The notes: a model not told the origin generated them from the sequence alone. 64,000 nt of DNA from Sphingobium sp. Leaf26 (GCF_001421665.1 NZ_LMKV01000001.1:230-64229), one strand, 5' to 3'; positions 16,314-25,149 are shown, counted from the stretch's first letter. Made by a program: numbers and translations.

Positions 16314-17552
16314 CTAGCAGCCCACGCCCATGGCGCCGCCGAGCATCCCACCAAGGCCGCCGCCGCATTTCTTCTTTTTCTTTGGCACCTGCCGGGCGGG
16401 GGCATCATCCTCGTCATCGGCGGCCTGGCTCATCATGCTGCCCATGTCGGGGCCATTCAGCATCCACATGGTGTTGGCGCGATAGCGGACGCGGGCGATC
16501 CATTCGGGCTTCCATGCCATCTTGGGATCGGCGGGGCGCGGCGGATAGGCGAAGTCGGCTTCCGGGCCATAGGCGTAGAGGCTGCCCATCAGCATCTCGC
16601 CGCCCGCCTGGGTGACGGCGGCGGGGACGGTGCAACTGGTCTGGCTGGGCGGCATCACGATCTTCTGCGCGATCATCTTCTGCACGGCGGCAGGCGACAT
16701 CCAGTCCCATACCGGGCCGCCAAAGGCCTGGCTGGCGGACGAGGCCCACCAGACCATGTCGCCATTTTCCTGCGCGCCGAAGGTCCAGGCATAATAGCCG
16801 GTCGCCTGAGGCAGGCTGTTCCAGCTAAGGATCGTCGCCCCGCCGGCGATCTGGCGCGCAGAGCCGGTGATGGCGGGCATGAAATCCTGTTTCAGGTTGA
16901 ACGCGATGTCGGGGCTGTAATTGCCGGCGATGCGATGGTCGCCAAGCAGGGAACTGTTGGCGGAGACGGTTTTGCGAGTCTGGCCATTGGGCCAGTCGCC
17001 ATAGGTCTTGCTGTTCGACGCGCGGACCTGCCATTCCTGCGGGATGGACGCGCCGGTCATGTAGAGGCCGGGCGGCATCTGGCCCCTGGCGACCTTCGCG
17101 AAGTCGATGACGACCGGCTGGCCCGCGCCGACCGTGGCGCTGCAACCCCAATAGATGAGCAGGCGGCCCTTGGGCCGTTCGCCGGGCATGGGCTGGTCCT
17201 CGCTGGAGGCGATGCGCGGCGTGACGAGCGGGACCGAGGCGCCAAGGCCGGCGCCGGCGGGCATGAAATGTTCGGCGGCCGGGGCGCCGCTGGCAGGCGC
17301 GCGGGTGGAGCCGAGGCGCAGGACGAGTTCGTGCATCGGCTTGTTGCCGCCCCCCATCATCATGCTCATGGCCGCGCCCATGCCGCCGCCGCCGCCAGCC
17401 ATGGCGGCCATGCCTGACATGGTGCCGGCGTCGATCGTGTAGCGGGCAATGGGACCGGACCCCTGCTGGCTGGAGCCGGGGGCGGCGAGAAAGGCGAGGG
17501 ATGCGAGAAGAAGCGCGCCGCGAGCGGGGCGAGACGTCAGAAATGTGCGCAC
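16314..17552 (-). CDS. exported Met/Gly-rich protein of unknown function
   Basis: This 412-residue protein begins with a signal peptide (MRTFLTSRPARGALLLASLAFLAAPG). A low-complexity Met/Gly stretch follows, with 'MSGMAAMAGGGGGMGAAMSM' around residues 45-65. The central part has beta-rich sequence with several 'W' pairs and one isolated Cys ('LLIYWGCSATVG'). The C-terminus is a poly-Lys run followed by two Cys embedded in Gly: KKKKKCGGGLGGMLGGAMGV then GC-stop. No known domain is recognised; the tail hints at surface anchoring or oligomerisation. The gene is not obviously in an operon. It is probably conserved in sphingomonads, which is recollection rather than a checked fact. Confidence 0.75.
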   Translation of the reverse strand: MRTFLTSRPARGALLLASLAFLAAPGSSQQGSGPIARYTIDAGTMSGMAAMAGGGGGMGAAMSMMMGGGNKPMHELVLRLGSTRAPASGAPAAEHFMPAGAGLGASVPLVTPRIASSEDQPMPGERPKGRLLIYWGCSATVGAGQPVVIDFAKVARGQMPPGLYMTGASIPQEWQVRASNSKTYGDWPNGQTRKTVSANSSLLGDHRIAGNYSPDIAFNLKQDFMPAITGSARQIAGGATILSWNSLPQATGYYAWTFGAQENGDMVWWASSASQAFGGPVWDWMSPAAVQKMIAQKIVMPPSQTSCTVPAAVTQAGGEMLMGSLYAYGPEADFAYPPRPADPKMAWKPEWIARVRYRANTMWMLNGPDMGSMMSQAADDEDDAPARQVPKKKKKCGGGLGGMLGGAMGVGC

Positions 17553-17621
17553 AACATCTATTCCTTGATCGTTACGGAAGAGATGCGACCTTTTTTCTGG
17601 ATGCGGCTGTGTAGCAGAAAT

Positions 17622-18317
17622 TCAGGGGCGCTTGAAGCGGCCTTCGCGCAGGAAATGGGCGACCTGATCGGCGACCGGGCGGTTGTAGATCATCGCGGTG
17701 TGGGCGACGGGCAGGATCAGATGGTCGCTCTGGCCGGGCAGGTGGGTGGCGGCGACGCTGACCTTGCCGTCATTGGGGGCGCGGAAGACGAAATCGGGCA
17801 GCGCGCCGATCATCGGACGGTCGCCGGCGATGATGCCGAGGGGATAATCGACGGCGCCGAAGAGCGCCTGCGTCGTGGCGTCGCGTTGGGTGCGGAGCAG
17901 GATACCGGCATGGTTCAGGACCGGGCGGTCGAGGCGCAGGCGATAGCAGAGATCAGCCAGTTCGCTGCCGCCGTTGGGCGTGCCGAGCATGACGACGCGG
18001 CCGAGTTGGACGGGGCGATGGCGGGCGAGATAGGCGCGCAGCAGCAGGCCGCCCATGGAGTGGCCGACGAAGTGGAGTGGACGCGAGTCATGGGCCGGTC
18101 TGGTGGTGATGTGCTGGTGGAGGTGGGCCAGCACCCGGTCGATCGGCCAGCGCCAGCTTGGGTAGCCGATGTTCGCCACGGTGTAGCCGGCTGCGCGCAA
18201 ACGGCGGGCGAGAAGCGCGGTCTGAAGTGGATGGCCGCCGAAGCCGTGAAGCAGGATGACGGTTTCCGGGTTCGCCCCAATCATGACAGGGATGTCATAG
18301 AGGGGCTGGTCGGGCAA
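17622..18317 (-). CDS. alpha/beta hydrolase, lipase-like
   Basis: This 231-residue enzyme has an oxyanion 'LLHGFGGHP' loop at 23-30, the nucleophile elbow 'GHSMGG' with Ser87, and 'VMLGTPNGGSELADL', a combination typical of the PGAP1-like and lipase-class 2 hydrolases. The catalytic His is probably in 'LPVAHTAMIYN' and the Asp in 'APNDGKVS'. There is no signal peptide, so it is likely cytoplasmic. The substrate is unknown, perhaps a short acyl ester. It lies just downstream of uvrC on the same strand. Confidence 0.85.
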   Translation of the reverse strand: MPDQPLYDIPVMIGANPETVILLHGFGGHPLQTALLARRLRAAGYTVANIGYPSWRWPIDRVLAHLHQHITTRPAHDSRPLHFVGHSMGGLLLRAYLARHRPVQLGRVVMLGTPNGGSELADLCYRLRLDRPVLNHAGILLRTQRDATTQALFGAVDYPLGIIAGDRPMIGALPDFVFRAPNDGKVSVAATHLPGQSDHLILPVAHTAMIYNRPVADQVAHFLREGRFKRP

Positions 18318-18428
18318 GGCGGCGGAATGGACGCGACCAGCGCGGATGCTCCGATCCCTCGCCCGGAAGCGGGGAAAGGATATATAGCGCCGCTCCCGCC
18401 CTCGACCATGCCCTTTGGCCGTCCCCCA

Positions 18429-20342
18429 TCAGCCGTGAAAATAGTCATAGACCTGCTGCGCCACCGCCTTCGACACGCCCGGCGCCTTGGCGAGGTCGTC
18501 GAGCGCCGCGTCGCGGACTGCCCGCGCCGTGCCGAAGTGCATCAGCAGCGCTTTCTTGCGGGCGGGGCCGATGCCGGGGACTTCGTCCAGCGAACTGACC
18601 GTGATCGCCTTGCTGCGCTTGGCGCGGTGAGCGCCGATGGCGAAGCGGTGGGCTTCGTCGCGCAGGCGTTGCAAATAGAAGAGGACCGGATGGTTGATCG
18701 GGAAACTGATTTCCCGTCCGTCGAGCATATGGAAGACTTCGCGCCCGTCGCGGCCATGGTGCGGCCCCTTGGCAACGCCGATCATGGTCACATCTTCTAT
18801 GCCCATTTCCTCCAGCATGGTGCGCGCCGCCGATAGCTGGCCCTTGCCGCCGTCGATCAGAACGAGGTCGGGCCATTCGCCGCTGTCGCGATCCGGGTCT
18901 TCTTTTTGCGCGCGGCCGAAACGGCGTTCGAACATTTCGCGCATCATCGCGAAATCGTCGTTGCTGATCGCCGGGTCTTTCATGTTGAACTTGCGATAGG
19001 CGTTCTTGCGGAAACCCTCCGGCCCGGCGACCACCATCGCGCCCAGCGCATGGGCACCCTGAATATGGCTGTTGTCGTAGATTTCGATGCGGTCGGGCAC
19101 GCCCTCCAGCCCGAACGCCTCGACCATGTCGTCCATGATCCGGCCCTGGCTGGTGGTTTCGGCAAGACGGCGGTCGAGCGCCTCCACCGCATTGCGCTGC
19201 GCCTGCTTGATGAGGCGGGTGCGGTCGCCGCGCTGGGGGACTTCGATGCGGACCTTGCCCCCTGCCCGCTCGGCCAGCGCCAGTGCCATCAGTTCGCATT
19301 CGGCCGGTTCGCGGTCGGTGAGGATGAGGCGCGGCGGCGGCACTTCCTCGTAAAATTGCGCCATGAAGCTTTCCAGCACCTCCTCCGTCGCGACGTCGGC
19401 GGTGTGGACCGGAAAGAAGCTCCGATGGCCCCAATTCTGGTCGCCGCGAATGAAGAAGGCCTGGATGCACATCGCCCCGCCCTTTTCCGCCAGCGCGAAT
19501 ATGTCTGCGTCGCCCAGTCCTTCGGCATTGATCGCCTGCGACCCCTGAATGAAGGTCAGCGCTTTCAGGCGATCGCGGATCACCGCCGCCTGCTCGAAAT
19601 CCATCGCATCCGACGCCGCCTGCATGGAGGCGCCCAGTTTCTTCTGCACGGCGGTGGATTTGCCGCCAAGGAAGTCCTGCGCGTCCTTCACCAGTTCGGC
19701 ATAGCCGTCCGGGTCGATACGATCGACGCAGGGGGCCGAACAGCGCTTGATTTGATAGAGCAGGCAGGGGCGCGAGCGGTTGGCAAAGAAGCTGTCGGTA
19801 CAGGAGCGCAGCAGGAACAGCTTTTGCAGCGCGTTGATCGTGCGCGTCACCGACCCGGCGCTGGCGAAGGGGCCGTAATAGCGGCCCTTATATTTGCGCG
19901 CGCCGCGATGCTTCTGAACGCGGGGGAAGGCGTGATCGTCGCGCAGCAGGATGAAGGGGAAGCTTTTGTCGTCCCGCAGCAGGACGTTGTAGGGCGGGCG
20001 ATAGCGCTTGATCAGTTGCGCCTCCAGCAACAGCGCTTCGGCTTCGCTGTTGGTGGTGACGATGGTCATGCTGCGCGTCTGGGCGACCATGCGCTGGAGC
20101 CGGCGCGGCAGGCGATCGACCTGGGTATAGTTAGCGACGCGATTCTTGAGCGCGCGGGCCTTGCCGACATAGAGCACGTCGCCGCGCGCATCGTGCATGC
20201 GATAGACGCCGGGACGGATCGGCAAGGTCTTGAGCGTCGTGCGGATCGCTTCCACGCCGGTGTCGATATCCGGCTGGCTGCCGGTGATGGTGAAGCTCGC
20301 CTTGTCTTCGTTGAAACGATCGGGGGATTGCGGGCCGGACAT
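18429..20342 (-). CDS. uvrC: UvrABC system protein C
   Basis: This 637-residue nucleotide-excision-repair endonuclease makes both incisions around a lesion. It has the N-terminal GIY-YIG nuclease ('RPGVYRMHDARGDVLYVGKA'), the Cys-containing 'LYQIKRCSAPCVDRI' segment, a UVR coiled motif, the RNase-H-like domain ('RIEIYDNSHIQGAHALGAMV' and 'DLVLIDGGKGQL'), and the C-terminal helix-hairpin-helix pair ('VPGIGPARKKALLMHFG' and 'APGVSKAVAQQVYDYFHG'). The first 28 residues are extra compared with E. coli UvrC; an internal start at 'MHDARG' would remove the nuclease strand, so the long start is kept. Confidence 0.96.
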   Translation of the reverse strand: MSGPQSPDRFNEDKASFTITGSQPDIDTGVEAIRTTLKTLPIRPGVYRMHDARGDVLYVGKARALKNRVANYTQVDRLPRRLQRMVAQTRSMTIVTTNSEAEALLLEAQLIKRYRPPYNVLLRDDKSFPFILLRDDHAFPRVQKHRGARKYKGRYYGPFASAGSVTRTINALQKLFLLRSCTDSFFANRSRPCLLYQIKRCSAPCVDRIDPDGYAELVKDAQDFLGGKSTAVQKKLGASMQAASDAMDFEQAAVIRDRLKALTFIQGSQAINAEGLGDADIFALAEKGGAMCIQAFFIRGDQNWGHRSFFPVHTADVATEEVLESFMAQFYEEVPPPRLILTDREPAECELMALALAERAGGKVRIEVPQRGDRTRLIKQAQRNAVEALDRRLAETTSQGRIMDDMVEAFGLEGVPDRIEIYDNSHIQGAHALGAMVVAGPEGFRKNAYRKFNMKDPAISNDDFAMMREMFERRFGRAQKEDPDRDSGEWPDLVLIDGGKGQLSAARTMLEEMGIEDVTMIGVAKGPHHGRDGREVFHMLDGREISFPINHPVLFYLQRLRDEAHRFAIGAHRAKRSKAITVSSLDEVPGIGPARKKALLMHFGTARAVRDAALDDLAKAPGVSKAVAQQVYDYFHG

Positions 20343-20412
20343 GAGCGCAGAGATAGCGTGCGCGCCATCTTTCGCAATGGTCGGGGTTGATCGGAGCGGT
20401 TTTCGCTCTATC

Positions 20413-20428
20413 TATACCGGACCGTACA
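20413..20428. promoter_or_regulatory. possible TetR-type operator upstream of the alcohol dehydrogenase gene
   Basis: TATACCGGACCGTACA is an imperfect inverted repeat of the size bound by TetR dimers, placed 56 bases before the ATG. No TetR gene is adjacent, so the assignment is weak. Confidence 0.25.
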
Positions 20429-20483
20429 GAAAGACACGGCCTCTCCATAATATTCGACCCACCAGCATCAAAGGGATCACCCA

Positions 20484-21536
20484 ATGAGCGTAAAAGCCTA
20501 TGGCGCTTATGCGGCCGACAAGCCGTTGGAAGCCATCGACATCGAACGCCGCGCCGTCGGCGCGCATGACGTGCAGATCGCCATCGCCTATTGCGGCGTC
20601 TGCCATTCGGACCTGCACCAGGTCCGTTCCGAATGGGACGGCACACATTATCCCTGCGTACCCGGCCATGAAATCGTCGGTCATGTCACCGCCGTCGGCG
20701 ACCATGTGAGCAAGTTCAAGGTCGGCGACACGGTCGGCGTCGGCTGCATGGTCGATAGCTGCCAGAGTTGCGCCTCCTGCGAAGAGGGGCTGGAGCAATA
20801 TTGCGAGACAGGCTTCACCGGCACCTATAATGGCCCGACCGCCGACGCCCCCGGCCATACGCTGGGCGGCTATTCGCAGAGCATCGTCGTCAAGGACGAT
20901 TTCGTCCTGAAGGTCAGCCATGCGCCGGAACAACTGGCGGCGGTCGCCCCCCTGCTGTGCGCTGGCATCACCACCTGGTCGCCGCTGCGCCACTGGCAGG
21001 CCGGCCCCGGCAAGAAGGTCGGCATCGTCGGCATCGGCGGCCTTGGTCATATGGGCGTGAAGCTGGCCCATGCGCTGGGCGCGCATGTGGTGGCGTTCAC
21101 GACATCCGAGAGCAAGCGGCAGGACGCGCTGGCGCTGGGGGCTGACGAGGTGATCGTGTCGCGCAATGCGGACGAGATGGCGGCGCATGCGGCCAGCTTC
21201 GACTTCATCCTGAATACGGTCGCGGCGAGCCATGACCTGGACGCCTTTACCGCGCTGCTGAAGCGGAACGGGACGATGACGCTGGTGGGCGTACCGGAAC
21301 ATGCGCACCCGTCGCCCAATATCGCGGCGCTGATCTTCAAGCGTCGGTCCATCGCCGGGTCGCTGATCGGTGGGATCGCAGAGACGCAGGAGATGCTCGA
21401 TTTCTGTGCCGAAAAGGGCATCGTCGCCGAGATCGAGACGATCGCGATCCAGGAGATCGAGACCGCTTATGCGCGGATGCAGAAGAGCGACGTCAAATAT
21501 CGCTTCGTGATCGACAACGCCACGCTGGCGGGATGA
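20484..21536 (+). CDS. zinc-dependent NAD(P) alcohol dehydrogenase (YahK/CAD-like)
   Basis: This 350-residue medium-chain dehydrogenase has catalytic zinc ligands C37 and His in 'YCGVCHSDLH' and 'PGHEIVG', a structural zinc loop 'CQSCASCEEGLEQYC', and the Rossmann motif 'VGIGGLGHMGVKLAHA'. The Cys spacing and 'GTYNGPTADAPGHTLGGYS' block match the cinnamyl-alcohol/YahK aldehyde-reductase group, usually NADPH-linked and broad for aldehydes. ATG at 20484 follows a purine-rich AAAGGGA. It stands alone between uvrC and the ATP synthase genes. Confidence 0.93.
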   Translation: MSVKAYGAYAADKPLEAIDIERRAVGAHDVQIAIAYCGVCHSDLHQVRSEWDGTHYPCVPGHEIVGHVTAVGDHVSKFKVGDTVGVGCMVDSCQSCASCEEGLEQYCETGFTGTYNGPTADAPGHTLGGYSQSIVVKDDFVLKVSHAPEQLAAVAPLLCAGITTWSPLRHWQAGPGKKVGIVGIGGLGHMGVKLAHALGAHVVAFTTSESKRQDALALGADEVIVSRNADEMAAHAASFDFILNTVAASHDLDAFTALLKRNGTMTLVGVPEHAHPSPNIAALIFKRRSIAGSLIGGIAETQEMLDFCAEKGIVAEIETIAIQEIETAYARMQKSDVKYRFVIDNATLAG

Positions 21537-21595
21537 GGCAAGGAACGGGCGGCTTGAAAGGGCCGCCCGGTGTTCTGCACGCATTGCCCTAATCC

Positions 21596-21662
21596 GTTCC
21601 CCGGCGAAGGCGGGGGTCGATCGGGCCTTGCAGGACTGGACCCCGGCCTTCGCCGGGGAACG
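21596..21662. repeat. palindromic repeat element
   Basis: GTTCCCCGGCGAAGGC with GGGGTC at the left pairs with GACCCCGGCCTTCGCCGGGG at the right around a short spacer. The long inverted repeat lies between convergent genes and is a second family distinct from the one at 12632. Confidence 0.75.
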
Positions 21663-21687
21663 ATATGTGAGCAATATGCCGAAAACA

Positions 21688-21725
21688 TAAAAGGGCCGGT
21701 GCGACGTGCGCACCGGCCCTTTTAT
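21688..21725. terminator. bidirectional terminator between alcohol dehydrogenase and the ATP synthase operon
   Basis: AAAAGGGCCGGTGC pairs perfectly with GCACCGGCCCTTTT around a GACGT loop, with T-tract on both sides for convergent transcripts. Confidence 0.9.
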
Positions 21726-21741
21726 GTTCCGTCCGATCCGA

Positions 21742-22353
21742 TCAGTTGATCGTGCCGAGACCCGATATCGCGCTGTCGACCAATTCCTTGTCGGCCTTGG
21801 CGTCATGGCCCTGGGCGATCAAGGTGGCGGCAGCGGCGGTCGCTGCGTTCACAGCCTTGGCCCGGATGCCGGCGATGGCGGCGCGTTCGGCTGCGCCGAT
21901 CTTGTCTTCCGCCATCTTCTGACGACGGGCGACCAGATCTTCGGCGTGGACCTTTGCGTCGGCGATCAGCCCTTCGGCTTCATGCTCGGCCGCCTTGCGC
22001 ATGGCGTCGGCTTCGCCGGCCGCAGCGGCCAGCCTGGCTTCATATTCGCGCTTGAGCGTTTCGGCTTCGGCGCGCAGTTTCGACGCTTCGGCAAGCTGTG
22101 CCTTGATCTGGGCGATCCGGCCGTCCAGCGCGCCACCGATCAGGGCGGGCACCTTCTTGATCAGCAGAATGACGATGAACGCGGCCATCGCCAGACTGAC
22201 CCAGGCCGTCGCGTCCATGCCGACCGCCTTGGGATCAGTGTGCGGCTCGACTCCTTCATGGGCGACGGTGCCGACCGGCTCCATGCCTTCTGCGTGAATT
22301 GCCTGGTTCAAGTGCGGAACCTCCGCTGCGCTGTGGGATGCTGCCTCAGCCAT
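21742..22353 (-). CDS. atpF: F0F1 ATP synthase subunit b (second b-type subunit)
   Basis: This 203-residue peripheral-stalk subunit has a hydrophilic N-terminus of about 45 residues, one membrane helix ('WVSLAMAAFIVILLIKKVPA') and a long charged coiled coil. It overlaps the preceding b'-type gene by eight bases. In alphaproteobacteria the F0 stalk is a b-b' heterodimer; the helix-then-'ALDGRIAQIKAQL' pattern marks this copy as b. It is last in the atpI-B-E-b'-b operon, with the F1 genes elsewhere. Which copy is b and which b' is inferred from order and from the N-termini. Confidence 0.88.
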   Translation of the reverse strand: MAEAASHSAAEVPHLNQAIHAEGMEPVGTVAHEGVEPHTDPKAVGMDATAWVSLAMAAFIVILLIKKVPALIGGALDGRIAQIKAQLAEASKLRAEAETLKREYEARLAAAAGEADAMRKAAEHEAEGLIADAKVHAEDLVARRQKMAEDKIGAAERAAIAGIRAKAVNAATAAAATLIAQGHDAKADKELVDSAISGLGTIN

Positions 22354-22840
22354 GGGCCAATGCCGCCTTTACTGCGTTGCGGGCTGCATCGTCCGAGGCT
22401 TCCACGCCGGAAATGCGAGCCACCATGTCGCGCGCCGCATCGGCGGCGACGGTTTCGATTTGTGTCATGGCCGCGTCGCTGGCACCCTTGATACGGGCTT
22501 CGGCGGCGGCGATCTTTTCAGCGACCACCGCATCGGCGGCGGCGAGACGGACTTCGGAAGCCTTGGCGGCTTCGCTCTTGGCCTTGGCCAGCGTCGCTTG
22601 GGCAGCGGCGCGGCTTGCGGCGTCGCGGGTGCGATAATCCGCTTCCGCTTCGTCGGCGCGGGCGAAGGCGGCCTTGGCCGCGTCCAGATCACCGCTGATC
22701 TTCGCATCGCGCGCATCCGCCGTGCCCTGCACCTTGGGCACCATGCCAAGGCCGATGACGAAGAAGACGAGGCCGAAGGTCAGCAGCAACCAGAAAATCT
22801 GGCTGGAGTAAGTATCGGCAATTTGCGCGATTTGAGGCAT
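22346..22840 (-). CDS. atpG: F0F1 ATP synthase subunit b'
   Basis: This 164-residue stalk subunit begins MPQIAQIADTYSSQIFWLLL, the usual b' start, with a single membrane helix at about 14-35 and then an Ala-rich coiled coil. It pairs with the b subunit next door to hold F1 against the a/c ring of F0. Ribosome-site spacing and an eight-base overlap with the next gene suggest coupled synthesis. The symbol atpG for b' follows alphaproteobacterial usage and should not be confused with the gamma subunit. Confidence 0.88.
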   Translation of the reverse strand: MPQIAQIADTYSSQIFWLLLTFGLVFFVIGLGMVPKVQGTADARDAKISGDLDAAKAAFARADEAEADYRTRDAASRAAAQATLAKAKSEAAKASEVRLAAADAVVAEKIAAAEARIKGASDAAMTQIETVAADAARDMVARISGVEASDDAARNAVKAALAHG

Positions 22841-22930
22841 TTTACGGTCCGTCCGATCAGAGGGCGGTCAAATAAAGGAAGCGGGCAGGATATGGCATGA
22901 AGCCGCCCTGCCCGCTCCAAATTTCGTGTG

Positions 22931-23158
22931 TCAGGCCACGAACACCAGGATCATGGCGATAACGAACGCCAGCAGACCCAGAAGTTCCGCCGCGGCGAAA
23001 CCGATGAACAGACGACCCTGCTGGCCGTCGGCAGCGCCCGGATTGCGCAGCGCGCCTTCGAGGAACGCGCTGAACACGTTGCCCACACCGAGGGCGGCGA
23101 TGCCCGCACCGATTGCGGCCAGGCCAGCACCGAGCAGCTTTGCGGCTTCTGCGTCCAT
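22931..23158 (-). CDS. atpE: F0F1 ATP synthase subunit c
   Basis: This 75-residue proteolipid has two membrane helices joined by a polar loop 'LRNPGAADGQQGRL'. The first helix has the Gly-rich packing motif 'GAGLAAIGAGIAALGVG' and the second carries the proton-binding acid in 'FAAAELLGLLAFVIAM', with Glu at the usual mid-helix place. It forms the rotating c-ring. It lies 53 bp downstream of atpB. Confidence 0.97.
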   Translation of the reverse strand: MDAEAAKLLGAGLAAIGAGIAALGVGNVFSAFLEGALRNPGAADGQQGRLFIGFAAAELLGLLAFVIAMILVFVA

Positions 23159-23211
23159 GTCGTAAACTCCCTTGTTAAATCAAAGTAATAGTTGAAGAAA
23201 TTGGCGAAATC

Positions 23212-23997
23212 TTAGTGCAGGTTCTCGGCATCGTTCAGATAGACCGAGGTCAGCAGCGCGAACACATAGGCCTGGATGACCGCGACCAGCATTTCCAGCG
23301 CGCTGATGCCGATCATCAGGATGAAGCTGGCGGTGCCGACCGTGAAGCCCAGCGCCGGCGAGGCGTTGGCGCTGTTGATGACGAAGCCCGCCAGCACCTT
23401 CAGCAATACGTGGCCAGCGGTCATCGCGACAAACAGTCGCAGGCCAAGGCTGAACGGACGCACCATGAAGGAGACGAGTTCGATGAAGAAGAGCGGGACC
23501 ACCATCGCGATCGGCGTGCCGTGCGGCACGAACAGCGAGAAGAAGTGGAAGCCATGCTTATAGAAGCCGACGATCAGGACGATCGAGAAGCTCATGATCG
23601 CCAACACGCCGGTTGCGGTGAAGTGGCTGGTGAAGGTGAAGGGGTGCATCCCGATCAGGCCCAGCGGCAACAGGCCGAGCAGGTTCGCCAACAGGATGAA
23701 CATGAAGAGCGAGAAGACGTAAGGGATATATTTCCGACCCTTGTCGCCGATATTGGCGACCAGCAGGTTCTTGATGAAACCGGTCATATATTCGACCGCC
23801 ATCTGCCAGCGACCCGGCACCAGTTCACGCTTCATCCCGCCGATCACGAAGACCCACAGCACCACAGCGGCGAGCACCATATAGAGCGCGCTGTTGGTGA
23901 AGGCGATGTTGAAGCCGCCCAGCGACCAGTGATCCGTACCGAACAGGGGTTCGATAGCGAACTGGTGCATCGGATCGATCTTGCCGGATTCTGCCAC
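23212..23997 (-). CDS. atpB: F0F1 ATP synthase subunit a
   Basis: This 261-residue multipass subunit forms the proton half-channels next to the c-ring. The essential Arg is in 'PFSLGLRLFVAMTAGHVLL', with 'NLLGLLPLG' and the C-terminal 'VAVIQAYVFALLTSVYL'. Residues 1-25 form the periplasmic segment. It precedes atpE and follows atpI, as expected for alphaproteobacteria. Confidence 0.97.
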   Translation of the reverse strand: MAESGKIDPMHQFAIEPLFGTDHWSLGGFNIAFTNSALYMVLAAVVLWVFVIGGMKRELVPGRWQMAVEYMTGFIKNLLVANIGDKGRKYIPYVFSLFMFILLANLLGLLPLGLIGMHPFTFTSHFTATGVLAIMSFSIVLIVGFYKHGFHFFSLFVPHGTPIAMVVPLFFIELVSFMVRPFSLGLRLFVAMTAGHVLLKVLAGFVINSANASPALGFTVGTASFILMIGISALEMLVAVIQAYVFALLTSVYLNDAENLH

Positions 23998-24056
23998 GTT
24001 GACCCCTGTAACGTCTATGTAACGCTTAATGTCTTCGGACTAGGAGCGATGCGGCC

Positions 24057-24380
24057 TTATTGTTCGGGCGGCTTCGTCGTCGTCAATCTGATGATGTTCC
24101 TGAAGGCCGCCACGATCCCAAGACCGAGGAAAACCAGCAGGAGCCAGGGTGTCGTGTCGAACAGCCGGTCAAGAACCCAGCCGATCAACGCACCACCGAC
24201 AAGACCGCCGATCAGTTCCGCCAGCACCCGGTTCCCCAGCCGCGATCCATCGTCCGCTGCCTGTTCCGTGGCGCCCTGCCTGACCTTCTCGACATGCTCG
24301 GCCTTCGCGATCCGCTCCTCAAGGGAAGCGATCCGCGAGTCCTCGCCCGCCTGGTCCTGTCCGGGTGTATCCGCTGCCAT
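24057..24380 (-). CDS. atpI: AtpI/AtpZ-type F0 assembly protein
   Basis: This 107-residue protein has an acidic cytoplasmic N-terminus of about 50 residues and two membrane helices ('LIGGLVGGALIGWVLDRLF' and 'WLLLVFLGLGIVAAFRNIIR'). It is first in the F0 operon, as atpI usually is. Family members help assemble the c-ring or form a Mg2+-linked AtpZ-type partner; the conserved 'GxxxGWxLD' motif fits. It starts divergently from the ArsR gene with about 190 bp between them. Confidence 0.88.
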   Translation of the reverse strand: MAADTPGQDQAGEDSRIASLEERIAKAEHVEKVRQGATEQAADDGSRLGNRVLAELIGGLVGGALIGWVLDRLFDTTPWLLLVFLGLGIVAAFRNIIRLTTTKPPEQ

Positions 24381-24571
24381 ACATCGTCTCCATCAGGCTT
24401 TACGGCCAGTGTGTTCGGCATGGCGCTTGCGGCTGCACCCGTCAAGGCGAGGCCCCTCTAGGAAGGGTTGGGCGGAGTGTCAACCCCGACAAAAGCGGCT
24501 AAAACCGGCCTTTCGGACAATAGAGGTTCGCGGGGTTGCGCGGACGTAATTTGCTATTTAGCTAAATAGGA

Positions 24572-24877
24572 ATGGACAAGATCTTCAAGGCGCTGGCATC
24601 CGAACCGCGCCGCCGCATCCTGGAATATCTGGCGGTCGAACCAATGACCGTGGGCGAGATCGCCGACAATTTCGAGATGGCGATGCCGTCCATTTCCAAG
24701 CATCTGGCGGTGCTGAAAGAGGCCGGCGTGGTGCGCGAACAGAAGCGCGGGCAATATGTGCTCTATACGCTGATGACAGAGGCGCTGACGGGGCAGTTGT
24801 ACGGGTTTCTGGCGCCTTATTGCGGGGAGGCGCGAAGGATCGTGGAGGCGCGTCCGAAGCGAAGGGGGCGGGATTGA
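24572..24877 (+). CDS. ArsR/SmtB-family transcriptional regulator
   Basis: This 101-residue winged-helix repressor has the recognition pattern 'IFKALASEPRRRILEYLAVE' and 'AMPSISKHLAVLKEAGVVRE', then the wing 'QYVLYTLM'. It has no Cys-rich metal site of the ArsR type; the only Cys is near the C-terminus ('YCGEARRI'), so it may respond to a non-metal signal, like BigR or the SRPBCC-linked regulators. No target is obvious. A possible TAGCTAAATAG-like element lies before the ATG and may be its own operator. Confidence 0.85.
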   Translation: MDKIFKALASEPRRRILEYLAVEPMTVGEIADNFEMAMPSISKHLAVLKEAGVVREQKRGQYVLYTLMTEALTGQLYGFLAPYCGEARRIVEARPKRRGRD

Positions 24878-24901
24878 GGGGATGATGAGTGCGCAAATGC
24901 C

Positions 24902-24973
24902 GGGCTTGACGCGGCATCCCGCTATTTGTTTGCCGGAGAAGAAGCGGGATCCCGGCTCAAGGCCGGGATGACG
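24902..24973. repeat. palindromic repeat (ATCCCGGC family)
   Basis: The sequence holds nested inverted repeats, GCATCCCGCT paired with AGCGGGATCC and then CCCGGCTCAAGGCCGGG. This is a common sphingomonad intergenic element. A partial copy of its end (GTCATCCCAGCG) follows at about 25038. Confidence 0.7.
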
Positions 24974-25088
24974 TGGGGGTGAGTGGCAATTTCAGGTGGA
25001 GAGCGGACGGTCGGCTTCGAGGTTTAAGGCTCGGAATACCGTCATCCCAGCGATTATCACCCCATCTAAAAGGGGAGTATCCTTCATA

Positions 25089-25129
25089 AGAAAAAAAGGC
25101 GCGGTAGCCGGGCCACCGCGCCTTTTTTG
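25089..25129. terminator. bidirectional terminator between ArsR and the ydb operon
   Basis: AAAAGGCGCGGT pairs with ACCGCGCCTTTT around a nine-base loop, with runs of A and T at either side. It ends the minus-strand ydb operon and can also stop rightward transcription. Confidence 0.88.
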
Positions 25130-25149
25130 TTTCCTAAAACCCGCTGCGA

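Noticed and set aside
18906..20390. 494-codon frame opposite uvrC
   Set aside because: Shadow of uvrC with no family resemblance.
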